Assembly (NCBI GenBank): GCA_002633005.1
Contig: NMRA01000196.1
Location: forward strand, 606,824-661,046
From: Phoronis australis
Taxonomy: Eukaryota; Phoronida; Phoronidae
Length of the DNA: 54,223 bases
Direction: 5' to 3'
Shown here: piece after piece, positions 34,401-46,453 of the stretch
Numbering within the stretch: position 1 is the first letter of the stretch
Layout: every line of letters starts with the position of its first letter
Notes under the pieces: model-generated
Databases searched by the model: none
What the model saw: only the letters and a program-made list of their open reading frames with translations
Told to the model about the DNA's origin: nothing
Program-made: the position numbers and the translations under genes

Positions 34401-36320
34401 ATTACCAGGTCTACCAGACTCTGCCCCGGGAGTTGGCCAGTACCACATGGACCCCGACAAGTCTAAAAACACGCATTTAGAGGTGACATATGTCTTGTTG
34501 GCTAACCAAAACGTCTAAATAACGGTCACCAGAACGATTTGAAAAATTATGCCAAAGGCCTGAGGGCTGACTCTCCTCCATCGTCATTATGTAGTCACGG
34601 AAGTTTCCGACCATAGAATTTTCCTGAAAATGACGTAAACCGTATAACACATATTATTTGAACGTTCCAGAGCGTGTGGCTGGAATTGGCACCAGCTTAT
34701 AGTGCGCGCCTAGAGTACCGCGGGCTTTGTTGGCCGGGGCTGGGACACCGTGATCATTCTTAATCTGTGATTTATTGAATTTGATTAATGTAACAAACTT
34801 GCTTCAACTTCAGTTATCAACAAATCATAATTTTTCCGCCGCAATATTTGAACTGGTTAACTGGTAATTCTCTCGACAACGGGATTCGCCACTTGGACTT
34901 ACCAGGCCAGACACGACTTCGTTGTCTCGATAGGCGAGGTCTTCGATTGGTGGGAGCGCCACATCAAGTTTTATTTTGGCGCTAATGGGGGAACGCAATA
35001 GGCAGTAGGTTAAGGAAACTTAGTTGAATCCCTAATAGGGACTGTTTCATGCAACTGGGCACTTATGACTAATATTAAGTAAAACATGATTATGAAGCAA
35101 GAGCAACGCAAACCTTAGTCTTTTTTCCCGAAGCTGATTTGGTCGAACTTACCCTACGACATGCATGGAACATTTCAGCGGTTTATGCACAAGTCGGAAA
35201 GCCCCTAAATACCAGCTTTGACCGGAGTGACAATGCATTTATTTGTTTGCTTATTCCTCTGGAAAATACAATAGCAACTTCAATTTCAAAGTTATTCTTT
35301 CAGCGGATTTTGATGTAAGTTGAAAGCAACCACCCAACCAGATGGTCCGTAGAGTAGTTGACATGACTACTAAGGAAACTAGATTACATTGATAAAATTT
35401 TGGAAAACTATGTCATTCGCCCTTGGTTTGATCATGATGACCACCACTTTGAAATCCATGATAGGTAGCATATTTTACATTTTTAAAAATAATTAACAAC
35501 TGTTTTGGTCCAACTTATATGCCTATAGTTTTTGACACTTCGCAAGATGAACACCCAAAGCAAGTATAGTCATGCCAGCGGTCATTTTGAGATGCGGTAT
35601 GGCTGTGCTCACTATTTATCTAGCGACACATAGTGTATGATTTGACGTTAAAAGTCATGGACTTGTATGTCAAACCAAAAACAGTCAGCGTTAAAACTGA
35701 GGAGTCAATTTTTTTGAAATCAAGACGATGGTTAGTTAACATGGTGCTACCGATGGCTGCTTACAGTTTAGTTCAATTTTGATCAGCACGTCATATTGAT
35801 ATGTACGCCAATTTGCTTGTATCTGGACTTGAGCAATTTTGGTCCCTAAACGAGAAAAACCTACATTTTGGTTTGCTCATTATGGTCACCTTTATCAGAC
35901 CTGATTAAAAAGAGCAACTTAACTTTTGTTTGCATAAGTTTTTGCAACAATTTCAGTTTTCTTTGAGATATAATGCAAAAGCAAGTATACAGTGAGATAT
36001 GGATAATATGGCAGCCATTTTAAGGTACAGATGGTTGGGGTCACATTTCTTCATTAAAATTGATTGATATGAACTACTTACTGTATGGATTTACGTTAGT
36101 TAGCATGGTGATAGCGATGAATTCATAACTTCACATTGGTAATAATTGACCAGTATACACCAGTGCAAATGTTTTTATCAAAAAGTAACCAGGTCTAAAG
36201 ATCCGTTAGGTTTCTTCAATTTCATATTTTTAGCTTTCCCATTAGCTGCAGCTCCTATGTTCATGGCACTAACCTATGAATGGTGCCACATTTGACATCC
36301 ATAACCCCCAGCGCTAAGAA
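31467..36320. other. No gene supported (4.9 kb)
   Basis: Contains a C-run with one ambiguous base (32993). CAAAG|GTAAGAG at about 34075 looks like a splice donor after a GC-richer stretch and could end an untranslated exon, but no coding partner is identified. A 106-codon minus frame (33614-33934) has no recognisable domain. Confidence 0.4.
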
Positions 36321-36506
36321 ATGGGTAGCAAGTGCTGTTGTCGTCAGAGGCTGCATTACTATAAAGTGTTGCACCGTCTCAAAAAAAGAAATCGAAAATG
36401 TGCGACCAGTACAGATGATGATCTTATCCCCTGCCAGGGAGGGGACCCTGGAGAAGCTCGCATTGTCTTCTTCAGTGAATTGACACGTCTGAATACGTTT
36501 GCTTGA
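36321..36506 (+). CDS. Candidate short protein with N-terminal acylation-type motif
   Basis: A 61-codon frame in strong start context (G at -3, G at +4) begins MGSKCCCRQRL, continues basic (KKRNRK) and then acidic (STDDD). Gly2 followed by clustered Cys is the pattern of proteins that are N-myristoylated and palmitoylated. An AATAAA-like signal lies at about 36749. No relative is recognised, it could be a chance frame, and no upstream exon is established. Confidence 0.25.
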   Translation: MGSKCCCRQRLHYYKVLHRLKKRNRKCATSTDDDLIPCQGGDPGEARIVFFSELTRLNTFA

Positions 36507-37517
36507 TGTTATTGTCTCCCTTTTGTCCGAGTATGAGAACTGCTCCTGAACTCACGTAATTCATTTGTACTGGTCGTCTTGAAGGACCCTTTGACGCCCG
36601 CAAGTTATTGGTGATTTTCAACGTACCCTGCAAGTGCATCCGCCTAGCCTCAGTATTTTTTGCCTGTTCTTGTATAAATAGTTCATACATCTGCCAATTG
36701 CATCACTACTGCATATGTCAACACAGTAAGCCTTGCTGTACGTTGTAAAAATAAAAATGTTGAATGATTGTTTTTAATATTGCCAACGTACTAATTGGTG
36801 TCATAATATGTTGACATTAAATACCAGTATTAAACGTCGATAAGACATGCTGGTCAATGCTGCATTGTTCAATAACTCAGCATGCATATCTATCTTACAC
36901 ATCTAATGTGATTCTGTACCTTAATATTCGATACATTCAAAGAAAAAATCATGGCTACTCCTAACTGTATTAGTAGTCTTGCAAAAGTTGGCAGCTTTTT
37001 TACTGAAACATGTGTCGAAAAATATTTTTTGCGAGATCAGCATAAAACAAACATACATGTAAGGCTTGTGTCAGAAAAGTAAATGGTGACTTAGTCCATG
37101 CCCTCATAAACTTTTAGGAAAGTCTGTACCGGTCGATGTACAACCGCCCGCGGATGCTCTCACAAATTGCTACTTAAACACGGAAATTGAGTTTACGCTC
37201 CCATTTCACTAATACTAAATGAAGGTTTAGCCAAGTAATCGCATCACGGTCTAGAAATAATTGATAAAATTCTTATGAGCAAGGAACAAGCCCAGACTAG
37301 TTTTTTTTTCTACACACTGCGATACTCCGGAAATCAGTGATAGTCCGTGTTAGCGTTTCTAGGTGGAATCCTTTATTACTTGGTGAAATTGAATTTTCAC
37401 CTAGTATATTGCTCAGACATCAAGTTTTTTTCGTTCGCATTCTACAGTTCTCATTTCTTGTTTGATTCTCACCAACTTCACAGACAATCTGTTGTCCCGG
37501 AAGCACGGAAAGCCTAC
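36507..37517. other. No gene supported
   Basis: Nothing recognisable apart from the AATAAA-like motif near 36749. Confidence 0.45.
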
Positions 37518-37971
37518 AGCCTCCCGTTTACTAACGATAGGACCTCGCGAGATTACGTGAGATATTGCTGTGCATTTTAAATGAGAACACGTGACTTTGA
37601 CTAGGTTTTAGCTAGGTCCTAGCGTAGGTCCTAGCGTCTACTGAATGCACGCCAGGTTTCCGTCATAATCGGATTCAAAATGGCGGACATGGTTGTCATT
37701 TTGTATTCGAATTCAGGATTAAAGATTCATAGTGACAGCAATTTTTTCACGTAACGTACATAGCTGAAAATCAACACTGTTTTTGTACCGGACGTGTACG
37801 ACAGATTGTTGGAAATCATGTACTTCTGACGTGCGGTCAGGAACTTAAGGACTTACGCTGGGACCTACCTAAAATCTAGCTAAAGTCACGTGTTCTCACA
37901 CGGCAATATCTCACGTAATCTCGTGAAGTCTTGCTTTTTAGCGAGGTCCTAGTGTTACTGAATCGGAGGCT
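37518..37971. mobile_element. MITE family M2, full-length copy
   Basis: About 454 bases with ~110-bp TIRs. The left arm reads AGCCTCCCGTTTACTAAC, TAGGACCTCGC, GAGATTACGTGAGATATTGC, GAACACGTGACTTT. The complement of the right arm reads AGCCTCCGATTCAGTAAC, TAGGACCTCGC, then the same two blocks. The right arm has a 15-20 base insertion after the first block. A shorter relative lies at 8913-9036. ATGGCGGACATGG at about 37679 begins no long frame. Non-coding. Confidence 0.85.
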
Positions 37972-40900
37972 TTCAACAGATGATATTGCACATGAGCACT
38001 TCTATTTCCGGTCGAAACCATTGTGCCACGTGGAAGGCACATTGTAGGACTAATGGAGCTATTTGACAATCTTTACATTACTAAAATGCGTGCGTGTACT
38101 AGTGGTGATAGATTAAGCAGCCTCGATTTCGCGAGCACTTTAAATTCATGGTGAAATTGCCTGCCGCTGTGCCAACTGAGTCTGAGATTGCGTGAAAAGG
38201 GAATTTCTACGAGAGGAAGTAAGCATGATCTTATACAAAGGTAAGGTTTTTGGTAATTTCAACAATTATTTCATGTTTACAATACTGATAATTGTTAATT
38301 GAGGTACTGGCCGATGTCAACTTCGTGGCAGTCGCCAGTCCGGTTAATCTTTGTTTGTTGTGATGACTGATGTGTGTTACGATACCTGACGTAGCACTCG
38401 GGATCTTTTCGTATATCAAAGTAGTATTATTAATGTTTGGAGTGATTTCTAACAGGTTAGTCAGTTACAGTTACATCAACCATTGCTGAAGTCTTATGCT
38501 GTCAACTCGATATTGCTTAGTGACAATCGAAGCCCAAATGGTAGGTGACAAATATCCATTAATAGGCATTACACTATTTGTTTACTCCCTATGATATATC
38601 ATCCGGAAATCTATTACACGTTAACATGGAAATATATCATGTCTGTTTTCACCTGATCCTTGGTTTTTAGGTTTGGGGGCTAGAAGCGTGCAGAGAAGAT
38701 ATACATTGCCTCTGCAACCGTCCTTAAATGGAGAAAAATTGGTTTTAAGCAGTTGACTGCAGCTAACTGGCAATATCTTCCTATCCAGTGCAGATCTGTT
38801 GTCAAAGCCTACTTTCTATATCGGAGACAAAGAACAAAGTCTTTGAAAAGGGACAGTTATTTTTAAAGAAAGGCATGTAAGTTGTTTTTGCTAATTTACT
38901 TATTCAGGTCCTTAGCGGGAAGGTGGCATAGGGCATTGGGGTTGTAAAATTTGGTGCCACTGAATGTGTGGAAATAACAGGTAACAGGGGAAAAGAGCAT
39001 GGTGACGTAATCCTTAACCTTTATGAAATTCTTTCAGGTTTCATGAAACTGTTTTGCTTTCCATTGCAAACCCCTAAAAATATAGTACATTCTCTGAATT
39101 ATCAATAACTCATGCCTTGAAATTTTGCGAGTCGTTTATAAATTCAATTGACTGTCATTTTTTGAAAAATTGCATTTTTGCTTTGAACATACGAGTGGGA
39201 TCGTATTTGAACATATTATTCTTACTGCCAATATGCAAACAATGGCGACTTATGATTTTTAATTACTCTTGAACAAAAGAAAGATTATCCATCGTTTTTT
39301 AAATCACCCAAGTCTTCATATCCTGTATTAGAAGAAAAATGAAAAATCTGAGAAACGGTTCCTTCAGCCTTAGACCAGAAGTGTGCATGACAGACATGAA
39401 TCTGTAATCTGTGTTTATAATTGCTGAAAGTATCAAAAATCAAAAATCTTGAAAATGGGTAACAAATTTTGAAAATATCTCAAATAACTGGCATCTTTTG
39501 CAGACAAGTGATGCATTTAAAGAATTGTTATGGCTAGGAAGGAAAAATAAAGGCGCAGTTTTATACAATACTTACTATATACACCCTTGCTTTCTGGAAA
39601 TAGTAATTATTTAATTTTGTGTGAATTTGTAGAGCAGTTACCATATCATTTTTTTGAAAAGAGGAGCAACATTTTTTACCCAAGCTGAAGTACTTAATTA
39701 GTAATGTTTTAATATTTTTTCAGGTTCAGTGACATTTTTACGCCACTTCAAGCAGCAACATAGGCAAGATTTGTTACTACTTTCTCTTCCCACAGCATGT
39801 CCACACAACAGCAGTGCTGCATGGCACAATGTAAAAGCTAGTGTCAATGGAGAAATGTGAAACGTAGTATTAAGTTACCTTAAGAAAACGTGCCAGTGGA
39901 TTGTTTGTATGTGAAGAGAAACTATATCTGACTGCAGCACCAGCCGGCCTGATTGGTGAGGATGCTCTTTCACAGACAATGAGCCATGTGTGGACAAACA
40001 ATGACTTATTTCCTTTTCTGGAAGAAACGTGAGGGACTGAAGCTAAAGAAGACCAAGTAACACTCTGGTCAAGTTCAGAGTCAGATTTTGGACACAAAGC
40101 GAGCCAAGTGATATGCTGTTTTGTTTACCTTCAAGGATCTAATTGCGGATGTTATTGAGTTTGAATGAGGTTATATGAAGTAAAGCCACGTTCAGATACT
40201 GGACCCTTTTAGATGCACTTCTATAGGCCATTGGAATTAGATCCCAGCGAAATGAATATAAAAGGCATCTGGTATGAATACCTGTCCTTTCTCACTGAGT
40301 AACATTTCAGAGGAAAGGATTGATACCAATGGTAAAAACTTTTCAACTTGGTACATATTATGCGTAAATGACATTCATTGACTGCATCGATTATCTTATT
40401 TTCAGTAAAAAGCCCGTCCATGTTACACTTTGATGATCGGATAATTTTTTCATCAACAGGCAAGTTTCTCACAAACTATTCAATACTTCTTCAGTTTCAA
40501 AGCCCCATACAGTGCAGTTGTGCTGCATCTTTATAAATCTGAAATGATTACCGATTAGGCTTGCAAATTGTCATTTTCCTGTTCTCCTACAGAAGTGTCC
40601 GGCCATCAAAACGAAATAATCCATTTATTCTGATTTGATTTATTAGTGTGTTTAACTATTTTAGAGCTTTCTTAAGAATGCCTTTGAACAATTTAAGTTT
40701 TGTGTTATCTTTATGTAACAAAAGTTCCACGTGCAAGCAAAGTATGTTTTCAGTCGTAGCTAGCTGGATAAGAATCCGCTATGCACAAGATTCGAGAACA
40801 AACAATAATCAGTGTTTTTAAAAACAAACTGGCAAAACCACATGCATACAATGGCACAACATTGTTCAAAACAAATGTAATTTCCCCAATGCAACAGAGT

Positions 40901-43900
40901 CCATAGTCAAGGATATCAAGAGATGACTTTCTGAATTGAGCGATTCAACTCTTTCAGGTTATTGCTGAAGAACTGCTTTTCACTTTGTCGAAAGGTAAAT
41001 AGACGGTAAGGCGGTTGGTTTCAGTCGCTTTCTCTCACCTGTAACAGAATAGTCAGAGAAATATTAGCGAACTGTAAAAGAAAACACAAGACAAAAATAC
41101 TTTTGTAAGGCAGAACATACTTGATATTTCAAGCTCATGTAAACTTTATATGTAGAAACTAATAATCTAGGTACTCAAGCCTTATTTAAGATCTGAATTA
41201 AAATATGTGAAACAGGCTCAAAGTGATTGAACAATTTGTAATTTGACACCTGATCCCAAAAAAGAAAATCCATTCTATGTGTCAATATTTATTCCAATGC
41301 AATATTAAAAATTTACTGAATAGCTCATCTATGTTAATTCGGTTACTAATCTGGTAGTCACGGGATGGGGTCCACTGTAAAACAAGGAAACTCACTGTGA
41401 GTGTCGGCAAGTCAAGAGGAGTTGGCTTTAATGCTTTATTGAGATATTCGAAACATTGCACCTATATGTTCTTACAAATATTCTCTGTTTCGGTTCTACA
41501 ACAATAAAAAGAAAATTAAATGTACATAGAAAAAAACGTCACAATTTAGACAAAAATGCGAATACAAAAATCCCATAATAGGAAATGAAATCACCCCAAT
41601 ATTGTAGCTCTCATCCTCTCCTCTCCTAAGCCAAATCTACACCCAAGTGGGTTGAAAACAAGTCGGCACACACACCAGTTCATACACAAATATGAGTCAT
41701 GTAATATGCAAATCTCATTCAGCCAACAAACAGCTAAGAACAAATATCTGGTCATGGGGGCTTCCTGAGCTAACAAACGTAAAATATCTTACACTCAATC
41801 ATCTAGAGAATTTTATTGGATATATTATAGTTTTGAAGAGTAACTTCAGTGAAAAAGTCTCCCTTCACTTCTGAGCGCCACGTCTCATACACCTCTTACA
41901 TGTCCGGGTCCCGGGTGAGTTTCTAAAAAGAAGCACTTATTTCCACTAAATAAACTCGTTATTCAGTGTGGTCACTGGTGGGGATAACATCACTGAACGA
42001 TGTCAATAGAAACTAATAGCTAAAAACTTACCAAGTAACGTAATTATGTAGTCTCTCAATGGAAATGCATAGAGCACACACGGGGCGTGAAGCTTCGGCA
42101 TCCACACTTTTTGTCACTTGTTTGACCATTTTGGCCGCAATTCTCTACACCTGCAGAAACTTAGGTCATTTGGGAATTTGTGACTACCTGTCGAAGATTT
42201 GGACCCTGGAAAATAGCAATAATAAGGCTTAGGGCGTCTACGTATTTTGATAACAATTCTGTCTTTTACCAGCTGTTTACATGTAGGTAGTCATGCATGC
42301 GCAATTTAATCACCACTAGTACAGCAGCGACACGGCAAGGAGAATTCGTCGAATAGCCCCATTGCATCGAAATTTTCCACATATTAGTTTCTTGCCAGTG
42401 TTGCTCTACCGGAAGTTGTTTTCAGAATGAAGGATTCGACGCATTGTTATCAATTTTCAATGGTGCTAGGCTGCCACTTTGAAGGCGAAGCGGAAATGAC
42501 GTTTGTTGCATGTGGATTTTCTGAGGTATCTTCTTTTAAATGAACTGTTACAATTTCTCTCAGACTCACCGTTTTTTAATTATTTGACTCTCAATTTCAA
42601 AATTTTAGAAAGTTGTTCGGAATTGTGTGAAACTATATCTTAGATAGAGATTTAACGCGCTTTCACAAAATGTTGTTCATTTTTCGATATCACGTATGCT
42701 TTTCGAATTATTCCAGATTTCCTGATAACGGTGTTCCTTTATTGACTGATTTATTGCTCTTTTATAGTTACGTTCTATTAAACAAGACTACAGCTTATTT
42801 CTTACTCATTTCTGACATCTTCATTCGTGATGTGATTATTATCAACATCATGCTAATCATCGCCACTCTCATAGTCATCATCATCACCATGGGCTTAATG
42901 ATCTTCAATATTTTTTCAGTCAATTTCGCCAATTGTCGCTCGTAAGTTTACCTTCGCAATTAAAGGTCGTAATTTTAGACTCATATTTTTGCACGTATTG
43001 TGAAGTGTTCAGAAGGTAAAATCTCATGTGCAATGTATATCATTGCAAAGGATACTACTGACTGACTGATATATTTTCATTTGCTGCCCTAGCCATCCAA
43101 AGCATATTAATACGGTTCGTTAAATTACATAATGACGTGCCCAAATGTACATCTACAAAGGTTGTCTGGCAGCATTTCCTATTTTATTTGATGAAATGCT
43201 TTTTCAATCTTTAGATTAAGTGTTATTGTCTTACTCTTAGTGCGTACAGATATACACAAAACATGCCGAGAGTGGCGTCCAAGAAGTAATACCCCACGAG
43301 ATATTACGCGTATCGACCGAGACTGTTCACGTGGCGGATCACATCCTATAGGTATGTACTTAAGCGTTAGGCTACAAATATTCTCTAGTGAAAGAAAGTT
43401 TTAAATTTGGCAATATATTACTTGAAAACAGATAACAGATGTAAACAAGGGTAACCTTTCATTGAACTTGTAACATAATAGTTAAGTAACAACAATATTT
43501 GATATTGCAGTTACCAATGAATCGGCGCCTGAGTTGCAGACGATAAAATATTTAACAAATGAAAACTAAGACAGAACTGTCATACATGTACATCTATAAT
43601 TAACAGTCCTGTTCCAGATGTTACGACTGAAACCTGATTGTTTTTGAGTGTTATTTACAGTGCTATAATTGTATTACTTTAAACTAGTTTCCGAAAGTTA
43701 GGTGATCAAACCGGCTATAACGACGTCGAGTCAACATTGACCTACCTTTTGAACACTCTACATGTATGTCAGAGGTCACTGTTGAAGTAGTGCGGGAGGT
43801 GAATACGGAAAGCTTTATTACATTGCCGTGTTTCCCTCGACAGATTCCACGCGTATGGGATAACTTACATGACATTGCAAATCACAAAGGTTTAAATTGG

Positions 43901-45289
43901 TTCTCGCGGGTAAAGTAACAACATGTCTGTATGATAGTGGTAAATAATAAATGATTTAATCAATACGTTGAATAACAAACCATTTGGCCCACACAACATT
44001 ATCATCCGAGTACATGTATTAGTTGAATGAGTGGTGTTCACGTGGATTGATATGGCTTAAATCTAACGTGTTACTCAAATTACTAGCGTAAAATAACGAG
44101 CGTAAAATTACGAGAAGATAGGAGCGTAGAATTAGGAGCGAACAATGTCTTCAGATCTCACGTAAACTGCAAATTAATTTCTCATTGGATAAAACAATTT
44201 CGGTCGTAATTACGAGGATGTTTACGGGAGACACTTTCTCCTGAATGGCCCATGATATAATTCTCATTTTGCGTACGTGACTTCAAAACCTATCTGAGCA
44301 CACATCCCGATTAATCGTATACATGTACGAATCGCCTGCTGTATTCCACTAATCGGAGTGTGCATGTTACAAGTTTCAACTTAACAGCCGAATAGGTCTG
44401 AATAGAGCCGCCGGATTTTGATTCGATTTCCGCGCTGGCTTTGTACTTCGATCATCTTATATGAAGCCATTACTAAGTTGCATGACCTATTGAGTTGTAT
44501 CGACATCTTCACAACCTCAAAGTGATCTAAGCCGAGTTTACTCCAGAATGCGTTTTTGCAGCAGCTTTAACTATATTTAGAACCTTATTAACAAGTCAAA
44601 TATCTACAAAGCTATAGATTTTGGGTTGTTACAGTACAGTACATATTTTTTGAAAGTAGAAATCCTCTGGATAATTTCATTTTGACATTTTAACACTATG
44701 GCATTAATTCCATCACATGGCCATGGCTTTTGAGTGAAATTCAGCAACAAGTTACAGTGAAATCATAACAGTAGTGTCAATAACATATCTCAAACACGCT
44801 GATGTCTTGTTTTACGCTAGTTAAGAATTTTTTAAGTAATTCATAAGAGTCCTATAATTGTTCACCCATCAAGCAACGTTTTGGAGACTAATTCATAACA
44901 AATAGCATCTGGGTGTTTCATATGAAACCGATGATGCTCCAAAGTTAGTAAAACCAGGAGAATTTTCCCGAATCTAACATAATGTCGAGTACAATTACCG
45001 TTGCTTCTTCACCCAGTTACTAGAAATTGAACAAAGAAATCAGATTATAATGAACAAGCAATGATTCCAAGCCTGTATTTTGGTGCTGCAGAAGTCACCA
45101 AAGTAAGTAATCGAGCCGAGGCTCAGTACATTTTGTTTCGCTACGTCAGCACACCGATTTTTAGACAAACACCCGTGTCCGTTGGTTATATAATTTATAA
45201 AACTACGGGAATGTGGACATTAAATATTATCCCAGGATAAGAAAAATAAAGTTACCGGTATTCCTTGTTTTTTCACGGAATCTAAAGCC
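37972..45289. other. No gene supported (7.3 kb)
   Basis: A GAGGAAGTAAGC donor-like site at about 38215 and a short ATG frame ahead of it may belong to an untranslated exon. A very hydrophobic 91-codon frame (42670-42945) is AT-driven. I see no exon chain or domain. Confidence 0.4.
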
Positions 45290-45342
45290 AATAAAAGGCG
45301 GCCGTTGCATGATATGAGCATTGACTTGACCGAGAAGGAAAG
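45290..45342 (+). promoter_or_regulatory. Promoter and non-coding first exon of the EF-hand gene
   Basis: AATAAAAGG (45290-45298) preceded by CCAAT is a TATA-like box. Transcription would start about 25-30 bases on, near 45318. The short exon ends at an ideal donor, AAG|GTAAGTAT (intron from 45343). The intron would end at CTCTTAACAG (46444), ten bases before the start codon. The TSS is inferred from spacing. Confidence 0.5.
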
Positions 45343-45819
45343 GTAAGTATTTTGTGACAGACATTGACCATAAGGTAGACTATGAACTGGAATCGTTTAC
45401 AATATCTTAACACAAGATTTAAAAGAAGGGGTTGCTTTAATTCAAACACATAATACGTTAACAGCCACGCCGAATCAAGGTTTTTATGTGGGTTTCATAG
45501 CCAACTTCGTTAAAAAGCACTTAATAAGCTATTTTACCTTATTAGGAAACGATTGCTACAGTATGAATAGATCATTCAATGCTCTACAAATTGTGTTTAC
45601 TTTCATAAATTTGAAAAGTGGTTACAAAATCTGCTAAGTCGGTATTTTCTGTTCCACGTTTGTGCGAAATAAAGGAAAATGTTAATTATTCTATGCTAGA
45701 GTACAAATGGCTTTCGTGGACAATTTTCTAATCCAGGTTTGCACATGATGACATCAACATCAAGACAAAAGGTTCGAATTTTAAATAAAAATGGAAGCAC
45801 GAATATGAGAGTCATCAAG

Positions 45820-45975
45820 AACAAACTCAGATTAGAAACTCGTCTGCATAAACCGTAATGTATTAGAGCACACTAGTATTCGCTTATCTTGAGTTCGCGC
45901 AAAATGGAACAGAAAATGACAAAAATGTTCACTTTAATTTCAAGTATAACAATTTAGATGACCTAAGCACCTGAG
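45820..45975. repeat. MITE family M1, partial copy C (in intron 1)
   Basis: Carries ATGTATTAGAGCACAC, CGCTTATCTTGAGTTCGCGC and GAACAGAAAATG, the M1 core. It lies in the first intron of the EF-hand gene. Confidence 0.6.
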
Positions 45976-46453
45976 CACGCCTTCAATTACAAATTCTAAC
46001 TTTTGATATAGACCACTATTGTAATATTGGATGTTATTTCGAGCATTTCAAAAAAACTTGCTGACAGAATGCGTTGTACTTGTGTCTCTTCACGCCGTGT
46101 CATTTTAAGCGCCGAAGGCAAGGCAATGCAAGGCATTAAAATGTTTTCCTATTTCAACGAAGCTCTTTGCAATCTCAGAAATCATTTCTCATTAAAGTAC
46201 ATGTAAGGATCAACCTGAAACCAGTTATATAGCGGTAGGCCTACATGTAAATGATTTAAATCAAACCTTGGCCTTTGTGACCGAATGCTGACAGAAATCC
46301 CCATAATGCCGGGATTTATGTTAATAGTGCCCCCTTAAAATTATGTGCTTTGAAACAGATTCCATGTACTCTATTACGTTTGTTTCATGACGTCCCCCGT
46401 TGCACAGTAACTATCAGAACACATCGTTCAATGTCTCTTAACAGGTTACGAAA

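Noticed and set aside
42670-42945. 91-codon hydrophobic frame resembling membrane segments
   Set aside because: Ile/Leu/Phe richness follows from T-rich DNA. No family motif or gene context.
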